Under the pieces are notes generated by a model. It was not told the origin of the DNA, searched no databases, and saw only the letters and a program-made list of their open reading frames with translations. From Paenibacillus silagei (lineage in GTDB: Bacteria; Bacillota; Bacilli; Paenibacillales; Paenibacillaceae), in contig NZ_JAGGLV010000015.1 in the NCBI RefSeq assembly GCF_017874735.1, forward strand, positions 124,001-188,000: a stretch of DNA of 64,000 bases. Direction: 5' to 3'. The translations under genes were made by a program, and so were the position numbers. Shown here in pieces: positions 17,351 through 26,248 of the stretch. Numbering within the stretch: the first letter of the stretch is position 1; every line of letters begins with the position of its first letter.

Positions 17351-18142
17351 TCAGCTCCCCGTGCTTTTGTAATGTCTCACGCCTATGCGCCATACCAGCA
17401 GAGACACTCCGAGGAAGGCAGCTCCAGAGGGAAGCGAGAGGAAGCCCAGCCAGCGGGGATAACCCCAGCCGCAGACGGTGGCCGCCGGATAGAAGCTGAT
17501 GAACAGCATTGGGAGCACAAAGCTGAACACGGATTTTAGCATTCGCGGCAAATAGGGCTCTGGGCAGCGGGTAATCTGGTAGCTGGCGTTGGTCAGCAGA
17601 AAGATCCAGTCCAGCCCTTTGATAGTGAAAAAAGCAAGACCTGAGGTTAGCACGAACACTCCGCAGTACATCAGACAGCCTCCGGCCAGCGCCATCGCCA
17701 GAATGCCGAGTCTGCCGGGCGTCAAGGGAACGCCGAGCTGTCCCAGCGCCCAGCCCGCAGCACAGATCCCTGTAAACGGCCGGACCAGCCGGTGCAGATG
17801 GAATCTGGAAGCGGCGACCTGCACGAACAGGGACCGCGGGCGGAGCAGCAGCCGGTCGAAATCGCCGGAGCGCAGCAGATGCCACGGGAAATAATCAAAG
17901 CCGCGGCATACGCTCTCGGCAAGTCCGAAGGAAGCCACCGCCAACGAGTACACCAGAATGATATGGGCGACGGTCCATTCGCCGATATTGCCAAAGCGGG
18001 AGAACAGCAGGACGGTGGCTATGGGATCGGAGATCACCACAGTAAGCACCTGAATCAGCATCAGCCACCAGCCCTTATATTCCATGCCGGACAGCAGATG
18101 CATCCGCAAGTATTTGCAATAAATTTTACCTTCAGCAAGCAT
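17351..18142 (-). CDS. ABC-2 type permease (DUF990-like), second subunit
   Basis: 263 residues with about six hydrophobic segments and the 'FDRLLLRP' phrase typical of ABC2_membrane_6/DUF990 permeases. A GGAGGGTGA ribosome site lies inside the end of the upstream permease gene; the gap is 9 bases. It forms a heterodimeric membrane channel with that neighbour, driven by the ATPase encoded first in the operon. The substrate cannot be read from sequence; relatives sit in DrrAB-like or antibiotic/lipid exporters. Confidence 0.8.
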   Translation of the reverse strand: MLAEGKIYCKYLRMHLLSGMEYKGWWLMLIQVLTVVISDPIATVLLFSRFGNIGEWTVAHIILVYSLAVASFGLAESVCRGFDYFPWHLLRSGDFDRLLLRPRSLFVQVAASRFHLHRLVRPFTGICAAGWALGQLGVPLTPGRLGILAMALAGGCLMYCGVFVLTSGLAFFTIKGLDWIFLLTNASYQITRCPEPYLPRMLKSVFSFVLPMLFISFYPAATVCGWGYPRWLGFLSLPSGAAFLGVSLLVWRIGVRHYKSTGS

Positions 18143-18151
18143 ACGTTACTG

Positions 18152-18982
18152 TCACCCTCCCTGGACGATAATGCTGTGTAATCTGCGTTTCATAATCATC
18201 CGGCCCGCCGCGATAAAGATAAGGCTCCAGAGGAGCTGTAAGCCGATGCCGGGCAATGCGGCGGCAGGAGCCACGCTGCCTATATATAGCTGCAGAGGGA
18301 TGTCGGCGAATCCGCCAAACGGCTGCAGGTACAGGAAGGTCTGCATGAAATCAGGCCAGAGCCGCAGGGGGAGGTAGGTGCCGGACAATATGCCGCTTAG
18401 CAGTAGAAGCATATAGGTCGGTCCGTCCCCCCAAGTGATATTCAGCCGAATCGCAGTCACAAGCATAGCGAAGGCCGAGCACAGCACAAACGCCATAACC
18501 GCCGACAGAAGGAAATAGAATAGTGCAGGCAATGAGGCAGGGCCCCCTAGGGCATACCCGGCAGGCATCAGGAGCCCGGCGAGTACGGTGGCCAGCCCCC
18601 TGATCCAACTGGTGCCGAGCTTGCCGGCCGAGCTTTTGACAAACCAGTGGGTGTACAGGTTCATGGGCCGGCACAGCTCGATACCGACGTCGCCGTTGTT
18701 GATTTTGCTCATAATTTCGCTGTCGATGTTCATACTCTGGAGTACAAACAGCCCCTGAGCCAGCCAAACATAGGATATGGCCTGAGGGAGGCTGAGTCCG
18801 TTATTGTTCCAGGAGCCATTCTCGCTGTATGTATAGAACACGGTGAACAGCACACATTCTATAAGCGCCCAAAACACACCGACCATCGTGCCAGATATGG
18901 CGGACACCCGGTACTGGAGCCCTTCTGCCATGCGGATTCGGAAGAGGGAGCTGCAGGCCCGCCATGTATTTCTAAAGTTCAT
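18152..18982 (-). CDS. ABC-2 type permease, first subunit
   Basis: 276 residues, about six membrane helices, AGGAGGTG upstream of the ATG. It contains 'INNGDVGIELCRPMNLYTHWF', the same D-x5-RP theme as its partner, which marks the ABC2_membrane_6 family. It lies 27 bases after the ATPase gene and before the second permease gene on the minus strand. It is expected in the cytoplasmic membrane as half of the permease dimer. Confidence 0.8.
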   Translation of the reverse strand: MNFRNTWRACSSLFRIRMAEGLQYRVSAISGTMVGVFWALIECVLFTVFYTYSENGSWNNNGLSLPQAISYVWLAQGLFVLQSMNIDSEIMSKINNGDVGIELCRPMNLYTHWFVKSSAGKLGTSWIRGLATVLAGLLMPAGYALGGPASLPALFYFLLSAVMAFVLCSAFAMLVTAIRLNITWGDGPTYMLLLLSGILSGTYLPLRLWPDFMQTFLYLQPFGGFADIPLQLYIGSVAPAAALPGIGLQLLWSLIFIAAGRMIMKRRLHSIIVQGG

Positions 18983-19009
18983 TGTGCACCTCCTGATGGG
19001 TGGATGGGC

Positions 19010-19825
19010 TTAACCCAAAGCCAAGTCATTGTACATAGCAGCAATCATCGCATCCGTGTTCACTTTCATGACGACCTCCGGCGCATATTTCTGCTGCAGA
19101 CCTGAGAGCTGTCCGTCATAGAGCAGTTGGCCGTGCCCAATCACCATAACCCGCTGGCATAATGCCTCAATATCGTCCATATCATGAGTGGTCAGCAGCA
19201 TCGTAATCCCATATTTCCGGTTCTCTTCCTTCAGGAAATTGCGCAGTGCCAGCTTGGATACCGCATCGAGTCCGATGGTTGGCTCATCCAGAAAGAGAAG
19301 CTTCGGCCGGTGCAGCAGCGCAGCTACCAGCTCACAGCGCATCCGTTGCCCGAGCGAAAGCTGTCTCACCGGGGTCCTTAAGAGCGCTTCCACACCAAGT
19401 GTTGCCGATAACTCCGATAGTCTTAAGCGGTAGTCGCCTGGGGGGATCGCATAAATATCCTTAAGCACGTCAAAAGAGTCTGCCACCGGAACATCCCACC
19501 ATAACTGTGAGCGCTGGCCAAACACGACGCCGATCTTGGATACATGCTCTACACGGTGCTTCCACGGAATCTTGCCCAGGATGGTGCATTCTCCGCTGTC
19601 CGGTGTCAGGATGCCGCTCATCACTTTGACGGAGGTGGATTTACCGGCGCCATTCGGGCCAATGTAACCTACCAGTTCCCCCTCTTCGATATCAAAGCTG
19701 ATCCCGCCAAGCGCGTCCACCCGGGTAACATTCCGCATAAAAGCGCCTCTCAGCAGCCCCCATTTTCCTTCAGGGCGTTTGTACACCTTGAAGCTTTTGC
19801 GGATCTCTCTCAGTCTGATTTGCAT
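19010..19825 (-). CDS. ABC transporter ATP-binding protein (DrrA/NatA-like)
   Basis: 271 residues from ATG 19825, chosen because GGAGGCGA lies before it; upstream codons to 19855 lack a site. Walker A 'GPNGAGKST', signature 'LSLGQRMR' and Walker B 'LLFLDEPTIGLD' are intact, followed by the H-loop 'LTTHDMDD'. The signature has Leu-Ser-Leu-Gly-Gln rather than LSGGQ, usual in this subfamily. It energises the two ABC-2 permeases encoded downstream, forming an exporter of unknown substrate. Confidence 0.92.
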   Translation of the reverse strand: MQIRLREIRKSFKVYKRPEGKWGLLRGAFMRNVTRVDALGGISFDIEEGELVGYIGPNGAGKSTSVKVMSGILTPDSGECTILGKIPWKHRVEHVSKIGVVFGQRSQLWWDVPVADSFDVLKDIYAIPPGDYRLRLSELSATLGVEALLRTPVRQLSLGQRMRCELVAALLHRPKLLFLDEPTIGLDAVSKLALRNFLKEENRKYGITMLLTTHDMDDIEALCQRVMVIGHGQLLYDGQLSGLQQKYAPEVVMKVNTDAMIAAMYNDLALG

Positions 19826-19971
19826 GTCAGTCGCCTCCTTCGTGCAGAAGATCATATCATCAGGGGAGGAGAGGGGGACAGCGGCACCGGGGGCCTTATT
19901 GATCCTTGCTGCCAGGCTGGCGGGGGGAGAAACATTTATTTTCTTCGTTTTCCATAAAAATGCTTGTTATG

Positions 19972-20000
19972 TTGACATTTCTGTGCTATATTAATTTTAT
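19972..20000 (+). promoter_or_regulatory. promoter of orphan short transcription unit
   Basis: Consensus TTGACA (19972-19977) and TTTTAT (19995-20000) with a 17-base spacer, in an AT-rich spacer that otherwise holds no gene. It points to a unit that ends at a terminator only about 80 bases downstream. Confidence 0.55.
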
Positions 20001-20020
20001 AGTTAACGCAAGGAAAACGT

Positions 20021-20050
20021 ATGTTTTTTTGTACATATACTGTAAAATAA
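20021..20050 (+). CDS. possible 9-residue microprotein in an orphan transcript
   Basis: ATG 20021 with AAGGAAA five bases upstream opens a 9-codon frame (MFFCTYTVK) ending at TAA 20048-20050. It lies between a good promoter and a strong terminator with no other gene, so the transcript would be about 75 nt. It could be a real micropeptide, or the RNA itself could be the functional product. No family was recognised. Confidence 0.35.
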   Translation: MFFCTYTVK

Positions 20051-20058
20051 ACTTCCCG

Positions 20059-20086
20059 TACCGGTGATTAAATCACCGGTATTTTT
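20059..20086 (+). terminator. terminator of orphan short transcript
   Basis: TACCGGTGAT pairs perfectly with ATCACCGGTA across a 3-base loop, followed by TTTTT. A strong intrinsic terminator on the plus strand. Confidence 0.9.
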
Positions 20087-20123
20087 GCGTTCTCACTCCT
20101 GACAAGAAGGCCATGCTCGCATA

Positions 20124-20159
20124 GTAAAAGGGCGCAGCCGATACTGCCTGGCTGCGCCC
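20124..20159 (-). terminator. terminator of the GNAT gene
   Basis: GGGCGCAGCC (20130-20139) pairs with GGCTGCGCCC (20150-20159). On the minus strand the stem is followed by TTTTA, so it ends transcription of the acetyltransferase gene about 110 bases upstream. Confidence 0.65.
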
Positions 20160-20266
20160 TGATTACGAGTTACATATACAGAATGTAGGTGAAAAACCGA
20201 ACACAATAGGCTGCGCACCGGCACATGGTCCATTATCATGGTTCGCTCGGTAAAGTGATTCTGCTC

Positions 20267-20758
20267 TTAGCAGCCTGCCTCTGCCAACGGACCTGTACGC
20301 TCATATTCCCATATGCTCTCGCTGCTCCCCGCATCATAGATCTCTCCGGTACGGATGAAGCCGTGCTTCTCATAGAAGTGATGGTTCCGGACGGCCCACG
20401 AGGGAGTATCCAGCGTCCAGCGCTTGGCAGCAGGATACTGTACAAATAAGAAATGCAAAGCTTCATGCCCGAACCCTTGGTTCTGATATAAGGGATCGAT
20501 AAAAATCCGGCCCAGATGACATTCCTCTTCTGTGGGCGACGGGAAGATTATCATCCCGCCGACAATTCCACCGTCTTTCAGAAGCTTGTAGTAATGGCCC
20601 TGCTGCATTTGTTCCGCCTGCCAGGGCACTGAATCATAACCGGGAGGGCCATCCTCCTCTTTATCCTGATATCGGCGGGCATCATCATCGAAGGTTCTTT
20701 TTTGTACATCCGCCAACATGGCCGCATCTTGTGGCCGGGCGAGTTCAAAGGTCAGCAT
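20267..20758 (-). CDS. GNAT family N-acetyltransferase
   Basis: 163 residues with GGGGAGGAAG upstream. The GNAT core is visible: 'ECHLGRIFIDPLYQNQGFGHEALHFL' contains the acetyl-CoA pyrophosphate loop (Q-N-Q-G-F-G), followed by 'NHHFYEKHGFI'. The substrate is unknown. Monocistronic on the minus strand. Confidence 0.85.
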   Translation of the reverse strand: MLTFELARPQDAAMLADVQKRTFDDDARRYQDKEEDGPPGYDSVPWQAEQMQQGHYYKLLKDGGIVGGMIIFPSPTEEECHLGRIFIDPLYQNQGFGHEALHFLFVQYPAAKRWTLDTPSWAVRNHHFYEKHGFIRTGEIYDAGSSESIWEYERTGPLAEAGC

Positions 20759-20832
20759 TGAAACTTCCTCCCCTGTTTACAATAGTGTGTGAAACACCAT
20801 CATAAACAGATTCTGAAAAAGCCGCCGTTACA

Positions 20833-21726
20833 TTAGTTACCTTCGCCGATCTTCCGGCCGATCCAGTCTTCGTAGGATTTGACCACAGCGGACAGGTCCT
20901 CGTCGCCGTAGCCGTGATTGAAGCCTGCCTGGAACATGCTCTTGGCTACGCCGAGCATAGGGGAAGGGACGCCAGTGGAATCACTGAGCGAGGACGCCAG
21001 CTTGAGATCCTTGAGCATCAGGGCAAGGGAGAACTGGTTGCTGAAGTCGTTATCAATGATCTTCTGGCCCTTCAGCTCGGCCTGCTTGCTGCCTGCTGAT
21101 CCGTTCTTCACCAGCTCCAGGAACTTATCTGCGGGTACCCCGGACTTCACCGCAATGGAGAAGCCCTCGGCGAGCGCGACATTGTGAATGCCGACCATGG
21201 CATTGTGAGCCAGCTTGGCTACAGCGCCGCTGCCGTTAGCGCCCATATGCAGCAGCAGACGGCCCATGGAGTCGAAGAGATCCCGGTGCTTCTCAATCAC
21301 TTCGGCATGTCCGCCGACCATGAAGACCAGTGTGCCGTCGATAGCTGCCGGCTTGCTGCCGGTTACAGGGGCATCAAGGAAGCTGCCGCCCCGTGCTTCA
21401 ACTTCAGCAGCGATCTCCTTTGCAAGGCCGGGGGAGATGGTGCTGGAATCGATTATGGTTGTTCCCGGCTGAAGGGTGGCGAGAATGCCATGGTCACCGT
21501 GGAAGACTTCACGGATCGAATCATCGTTGCTGATCATGGTAATAATAACATCCTTGCCTTCCGCGGCTGCCTGCGGTGTGGCGGCTGTCTTCGCACCTTC
21601 CTGTTCCAAAGGTTTGCATTTCTCTGCTGTACGGTTATACACCGTAACCTCAAAACCGCTTCGCAGCAGGTTCGACGCCATAGGTGCTCCCATTGTTCCG
21701 AGTCCGATAAAGCCGATGTGCTTCAT
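20833..21726 (-). CDS. NAD(P)-dependent 3-hydroxyisobutyrate dehydrogenase family oxidoreductase
   Basis: 297 residues, usual length. The N-terminal Rossmann motif 'GFIGLGTMGAPMASNLLRSG', the substrate motif 'DAPVTGSKPAAIDGTL' and the catalytic lysine region 'GAVAKLAHNAMVG' are all present, defining the beta-hydroxyacid dehydrogenase family (MmsB/GarR/GLYR). The exact substrate (3-hydroxyisobutyrate, tartronate semialdehyde or succinic semialdehyde) cannot be decided. Transcribed divergently from pgi. Confidence 0.88.
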   Translation of the reverse strand: MKHIGFIGLGTMGAPMASNLLRSGFEVTVYNRTAEKCKPLEQEGAKTAATPQAAAEGKDVIITMISNDDSIREVFHGDHGILATLQPGTTIIDSSTISPGLAKEIAAEVEARGGSFLDAPVTGSKPAAIDGTLVFMVGGHAEVIEKHRDLFDSMGRLLLHMGANGSGAVAKLAHNAMVGIHNVALAEGFSIAVKSGVPADKFLELVKNGSAGSKQAELKGQKIIDNDFSNQFSLALMLKDLKLASSLSDSTGVPSPMLGVAKSMFQAGFNHGYGDEDLSAVVKSYEDWIGRKIGEGN

Positions 21727-21992
21727 TTCAATTCCACCTTTGCTTTCCTGAGATCATATTATAGAAACTAAGTTTGCCTTCATTCTATCAGAAGGTTACA
21801 GCCTGTTCCACAGAACAGGTCTGCTTATCTACTTAGTAACCGCTTTCAGTTATTTTTTCATAAACAGGGTTCGGAAAGCCGGGGATATGCCTTAAGACCT
21901 TGCCAGTCAAGGCAAATTAAAGTATTCTAGATTATAATGTTGCAACACACGGTGTCAAATCTAAAGAGATAAACAGGAGGCTACCATTACCG

Positions 21993-23348
21993 ATGTCCAA
22001 GAAGATTAATTTTGACTACACCAAAGCCCTTTCCTTCTTCAGCCAGACCGAGATCGACTACTTCGCCGCTCCGGTGAAGCTGGCCCACGAACAATTGCAT
22101 AACAAGAGCGGAGCAGGCTCCGATTACCTGGGCTGGATTGATCTTCCTACAGCTTATGACAAGGAAGAGTTCGCCCGTATTCAGCAGGCCGCCAAGAAGA
22201 TTCAGAGTGATTCCGAAGTGCTGATCGTAATTGGTATCGGCGGCTCTTATCTGGGGGCACGCGCAGCTATCGAGGCGCTTTCGCATTCCTTTTACAATAA
22301 CCTGTCCAAGGACAAGCGCAAGACACCGGAGGTTTATTTTGCCGGTAATAACATCAGCTCTACCTACATCACGCATCTGCTTGACCTGGTAGAAGGCAAA
22401 GACTTCTCCGTGAACGTAATCTCCAAATCCGGTACAACTACCGAGCCAGCTATTGCTTTCCGTATCTTCCGTGCAGCACTGGAGAAGAAATACGGTAAGG
22501 AAGAAGCACGCAAACGGATCTACGCTACAACAGACAAGGAGAAGGGCGCACTCAAGAAGCTGGCTAACGAAGAAGGCTATGAGTCGTTCATCATCCCTGA
22601 TGATGTAGGCGGACGTTATTCCGTACTGACACCGGTAGGCCTTCTGCCTATCGCCGTAGCGGGAATTAACATTGAAGAAATGATGCAAGGGGCCGCAGCC
22701 GCAGCCGATGAGTTCAACAATCCCGATGTGGCTACGAACCAGAGCTATCAATATGCTGCAGTACGTAACGCGCTCTACCGCAAAGGCAAGACGACAGAAA
22801 TCCTCGTGAACTACGAGCCGTCCCTGCACTTTGTCTCTGAATGGTGGAAGCAGCTGTACGGCGAAAGCGAAGGCAAGGACTTCAAGGGAATCTATCCGTC
22901 CTCGGTGGACTTCTCGACAGATCTGCACTCCATGGGCCAATTCATTCAGGAGGGTAACCGCAACATTTTCGAGACGGTTATTCAAGTGGAGAAGGTACAG
23001 CATCATGTAACGATCGAGAATGATCCGGATGATCTGGACGGCCTCAACTTCCTGACCGGCCAGACGATGGACTTCGTTAATAAGAAGGCATTCCAGGGAA
23101 CTATGCTGGCGCATACCGATGGACAGGTGCCGAACCTGATCGTTACCATTCCTGACCAAACGCCGTATACTTTCGGCTATCTGGTGTACTTCTTCGAGAA
23201 GGCTTGCGGGATCAGCGGATACCTGCTGGGTGTGAATCCGTTCGACCAGCCGGGTGTTGAAGCCTATAAGAAGAACATGTTCGCACTGCTGGGCAAACCA
23301 GGCTACGAGAAAGAAAAGGCAGAACTGGAAGCAAGACTTACCGAATAG
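21993..23348 (+). CDS. pgi: glucose-6-phosphate isomerase
   Basis: 451 residues, the short bacillar form. SIS-type phosphate binding is visible in 'IGIGGSYLGARAAIE' and 'NVISKSGTTTEPAIAFR', and the catalytic region 'GRYSVLTPVGLLPIA' follows. It interconverts glucose-6-phosphate and fructose-6-phosphate in glycolysis. ACAGGAGG precedes the ATG, and TATAAT at 21933-21938 is a likely -10 box. A full-length open frame on the opposite strand is a codon-usage artefact. Confidence 0.97.
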   Translation: MSKKINFDYTKALSFFSQTEIDYFAAPVKLAHEQLHNKSGAGSDYLGWIDLPTAYDKEEFARIQQAAKKIQSDSEVLIVIGIGGSYLGARAAIEALSHSFYNNLSKDKRKTPEVYFAGNNISSTYITHLLDLVEGKDFSVNVISKSGTTTEPAIAFRIFRAALEKKYGKEEARKRIYATTDKEKGALKKLANEEGYESFIIPDDVGGRYSVLTPVGLLPIAVAGINIEEMMQGAAAAADEFNNPDVATNQSYQYAAVRNALYRKGKTTEILVNYEPSLHFVSEWWKQLYGESEGKDFKGIYPSSVDFSTDLHSMGQFIQEGNRNIFETVIQVEKVQHHVTIENDPDDLDGLNFLTGQTMDFVNKKAFQGTMLAHTDGQVPNLIVTIPDQTPYTFGYLVYFFEKACGISGYLLGVNPFDQPGVEAYKKNMFALLGKPGYEKEKAELEARLTE

Positions 23349-23390
23349 TCCCACTCTAACCGCAGATCATTCATAGTAAAGTAAGTCATC

Positions 23391-23430
23391 AGGGAGCAGT
23401 CCATAGGTAACCACTACCAGGGCTGCTCCT
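23391..23430 (+). terminator. terminator of pgi
   Basis: GGGAGCAG pairs with CTGCTCC around a loop of about 20 bases, followed by AT-rich sequence. It lies 40 bases after the pgi stop. Confidence 0.6.
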
Positions 23431-23474
23431 AATATATATCAAGTCATCACATGCAAAGTAAGGAATGGACAACA

Positions 23475-24107
23475 ATGCTGGAACAATACAGGACGGTACG
23501 TACCCCCGGCTCGCGGGAGGTCGTAATCCGTAAATCACGCTTCATCGGGCATGTTATGCCGGTGGAGAACGAGGAAGAAGCTGTGCAATTTATCGATTCG
23601 ATCAAGAAGCAGCACTGGAATGCTACGCATAACTGCTCTGCTTATATGATCGGGGAGAGGGATGAGATCCAGAGACAGTCGGATGACGGGGAACCGAGTG
23701 GAACGGCCGGGAAACCGATTTTGGAAGTAATCCGCAGCCAACAGGTGAAGAATGTCGCTATTGTAGTTACCCGTTATTTCGGAGGCATTATGCTGGGTGC
23801 AGGCGGGCTGATCCGGGCCTATACCGATGGCGCTGTACTGGCGCTGGAAGCCGGAGAGGTCATTACACGTGTGCTGAGACGGGAGGTATTCGTGGAAATC
23901 GAGTACACCTGGCTGGGCAAGGTGGAGAATGCACTGCGGGGCCGGAATATCCAGACCGGAGAGACTTTGTTTACGGATAAAGTTACACTGCTGTGTCTTC
24001 CGCGCAATGATGAAGGTGACGCATTTATCGCATGGATAACCGATCTTACGGAGGGGCAATCCCTCGTTACGGAAGGGCGGCGGCTTTACTACAGCGAAGG
24101 GGAATAG
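23475..24107 (+). CDS. YigZ family protein (IMPACT domain)
   Basis: About 210 residues from ATG 23475, with AAGGA upstream; an in-frame ATG at 23451 lacks a site. Family motifs: 'RKSRFIGHVMPVENEEEA', 'QSDDGEPSGTAGKPILEVI' and 'VTRYFGGIMLGAGGLIRAY', then a ferredoxin-like C-terminal domain. The family is tied to translation control (IMPACT) and sometimes peptidase activity; the bacterial role is unsettled. The following tetR gene starts 3 bases after its stop. Confidence 0.9.
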   Translation: MLEQYRTVRTPGSREVVIRKSRFIGHVMPVENEEEAVQFIDSIKKQHWNATHNCSAYMIGERDEIQRQSDDGEPSGTAGKPILEVIRSQQVKNVAIVVTRYFGGIMLGAGGLIRAYTDGAVLALEAGEVITRVLRREVFVEIEYTWLGKVENALRGRNIQTGETLFTDKVTLLCLPRNDEGDAFIAWITDLTEGQSLVTEGRRLYYSEGE

Positions 24108-24110
24108 ATT

Positions 24111-24695
24111 ATGGCAAGAAGAGCAGTGGAACAGGAGTTGTCGAGAGAAAGAATTCTGGAGGCGGCGAGGCATCTTTTCATCACCAAAGGGTACCGTGCC
24201 ATTTCGATGCGCAGCATTGGTCAGCACCTGGGTTACAGCCACGGCTCCCTGTATTACCATTTCAAAGAGAAGGCCGAACTCTTCTACGCTATTGTAGTAG
24301 AGGATTTCAATCATGTGGCTTCGCTGCTGAATCAAGCTATGACCTCTCCGCCTGAAGAGGGAATGACCCGGGTGGAGCAGCTGATTATGGAGTTCATCCG
24401 GTTCGGACTGGACCATCCGTATCAGTATGAGATCATGTTCATGATCCGCGACGAAGAGCTGCTGGCTTATTGCCGCGCAGAACAGGGCCGATGTTTTGAG
24501 TTATTCGCAAGCATTGTCCGCCGTCATATGAAGGAAGAAGGATATGTATCGGAGGACTGGCAGAACGTGCCGCTGACCTTATTCTTATCTGCTCACGGAT
24601 TCATTTCGTATTATATTCAGGATAAAGTGTTGTTCGAAGATGTGAAGCAAGCTGCCCTGACACATGTCAAGGTATTAAGCCGCAGTTTATCATAA
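24111..24695 (+). CDS. TetR/AcrR family transcriptional regulator
   Basis: 194 residues. N-terminal helix-turn-helix 'RILEAARHLFITKGYRAISMRSIGQHLGYSHGSLYYHFKEKAEL' spans about residues 13-55 and matches TetR closely. The C-terminal ligand domain is all-helical. Only 3 bases separate it from yigZ, so they are co-transcribed, though a functional link is unclear. The target is not evident in the flanks. Confidence 0.9.
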   Translation: MARRAVEQELSRERILEAARHLFITKGYRAISMRSIGQHLGYSHGSLYYHFKEKAELFYAIVVEDFNHVASLLNQAMTSPPEEGMTRVEQLIMEFIRFGLDHPYQYEIMFMIRDEELLAYCRAEQGRCFELFASIVRRHMKEEGYVSEDWQNVPLTLFLSAHGFISYYIQDKVLFEDVKQAALTHVKVLSRSLS

Positions 24696-24836
24696 GCTGT
24701 TTTTTTTAACAGCTCGTACTTTAGAGCGTTGCATTGGTATAACTTTGCATGGTGAAAGTGTTATAGGAACTATAAATTGTATAGAGAGCAGCTTCGCGGT
24801 TCATGCGTGGCTGCTCTTCTACAAGGGCAGGCAGTG

Positions 24837-25241
24837 TTATCCTTCCATAATTTTGAGGTAGCACTGGCGTTGCCTTGGACCATCGAACTCGCAAAAATAA
24901 ATGCCCTGCCAGCGGCCCAGCAGTACAGCCCCTTCATGAATGATAAGGGTCTGCGAAGGACCGGCCGTAATGGACTTTAAGTGGGAAGCCGTGTTGCCCT
25001 CGGCATGGCGGTATTTGGGATGCTCCCAGGGATAGACCTCATCCAGACGCATCAACACATCACGCTTCACATCAGGATCGGCGTTCTCGTTAATCGCAAT
25101 CCCTGCGGTGGTGTGCGGGCAATAGACAATCAGCAGTCCGCTAAGTACTCCGCTATTCTTCACATAAGCCTGAACCTCGCGGGTAATATCCCGCATTTCA
25201 TCCCGTTTGCCGGTGGTGATCTCCATAGTATGCAGCATCAT
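24837..25241 (-). CDS. YjbQ (UPF0047) family protein
   Basis: 134 residues. Contains the UPF0047 signature 'GLLIVYCPHTTAGIAINENADPDVKRD' and the histidine-rich 'HPKYRHAEGNTASHLKSI' region. Some members have thiamine-phosphate synthase activity in vitro. AGAGGGG precedes the ATG. Divergent from the sulfate transporter operon. A GC hairpin at about 24785-24820 may terminate it. Confidence 0.85.
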   Translation of the reverse strand: MMLHTMEITTGKRDEMRDITREVQAYVKNSGVLSGLLIVYCPHTTAGIAINENADPDVKRDVLMRLDEVYPWEHPKYRHAEGNTASHLKSITAGPSQTLIIHEGAVLLGRWQGIYFCEFDGPRQRQCYLKIMEG

Positions 25242-25309
25242 GAACAGCCCCTCTCTGATTTGGATGTAACGAGTGCTACTTATACTTTAACCCAAAAACT
25301 AACAAAGTA

Positions 25310-25345
25310 ATTGACGGCAGCAAGCGGTATTTGGTAAAGTAGGGA
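25310..25345 (+). promoter_or_regulatory. candidate promoter of the sulfate transporter operon
   Basis: A TTGACG -35 box near 25312 and TAAAGT about 18 bases later lie 90 bases upstream of cysT. An AT-rich stretch ending in AATAGGAATAAT lies downstream of the -10 and could be a CymR-like operator, but the match is only partial. Confidence 0.35.
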
Positions 25346-25432
25346 TAACTTTAAACCAAGTATATTAATAGGAATAATCAAACCTTAAAGTTGAGTATAC
25401 CGACCGGTTATCCGGAGGTGGGAGGTTGACCA

Positions 25433-26248
25433 TTGAATTCGCTGATCAGGCACAAGGGCTGGACTTGGGGATTTAGATCAACAGTTGTACTGTATTTCGT
25501 CATTCTGATTGTGCTGCCGATCCTCGGGGTCTATTACAATTCATTCTCATCCGGGCTCGGAAGCTTCACGGAAAGTGTGAGCGATCCGATTGCCTGGAAA
25601 TCGGTCTTATTAACACTTAAGCTGGCGGTCATTGCGGCTATTACGAATGTGCTGCTGGGCACGATGATCGCCTGGGTCCTTATCCGTTATAAGTTCCGGG
25701 GCAGGGCGCTGCTGAACAGTCTTGTCGATCTCCCGTTTGCTCTGCCTACTGCGGTTGGCGGACTGATGATTCTGCTGCTGCTGGGTCCGGGAAGCCTGAT
25801 CGGGGGCCTTGCGGAATCACTGGGCTTCACGATTGTTTTTCACCAGCCTGCGATTGTGATTGCGATGGTCTTCGTCACCTTCCCCTTCGTCATCCGGGCA
25901 GTGCAGCCGCTGCTGGAGGAGCTGGACGCATCAGAAGAAGAGGCAGCCTATACGATGGGAGCGAAGCCGAGCCGGGTCTTCTTCCAGGTCATTCTTCCCT
26001 CTATGGCACCTGGCATGATCGGCGGCGGGATGCTGGCCTTCTCGCGGGCGCTCGCTGAGTTCGGTGCGGTTGTCCTCGTGGCAGGCAATATTCCGGGGCG
26101 CACGCTGGTGTCTTCCGTTTATATTTTCGGAGAGGTCGAAAGTGATAATCCGGCGGGAGCCGCCGCGGTGTCGATCATTCTGCTGACTTTATCCTTCCTG
26201 ATTCTCTGGCTGATCAGCCTTATGCAGATGCGGGGGAGAAGATCATGA
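25433..26248 (+). CDS. cysT: sulfate ABC transporter permease CysT
   Basis: 271 residues from TTG 25433 with GGAGGTGGGAGGT upstream. About six membrane helices; the EAA loop 'EEEAAYTMGAKPSRVFFQVILPSMAPG' contacts the ATPase. The phrase 'ALAEFGAVVLVAGNIP' is typical of CysT/CysW. It forms the membrane channel with CysW for sulfate or thiosulfate uptake. The next gene overlaps by 4 bases. Molybdate permeases are related but the pairing with CysW-like and Sbp genes favours sulfate. Confidence 0.92.
   Translation: MNSLIRHKGWTWGFRSTVVLYFVILIVLPILGVYYNSFSSGLGSFTESVSDPIAWKSVLLTLKLAVIAAITNVLLGTMIAWVLIRYKFRGRALLNSLVDLPFALPTAVGGLMILLLLGPGSLIGGLAESLGFTIVFHQPAIVIAMVFVTFPFVIRAVQPLLEELDASEEEAAYTMGAKPSRVFFQVILPSMAPGMIGGGMLAFSRALAEFGAVVLVAGNIPGRTLVSSVYIFGEVESDNPAGAAAVSIILLTLSFLILWLISLMQMRGRRS

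Noticed and set aside
21987..23354. 455-codon open frame exactly antisense to pgi
   Set aside because: It mirrors pgi from end to end, has no ribosome site and a Cys/Leu/Arg-rich composition; it follows from the codon use of a highly biased gene.
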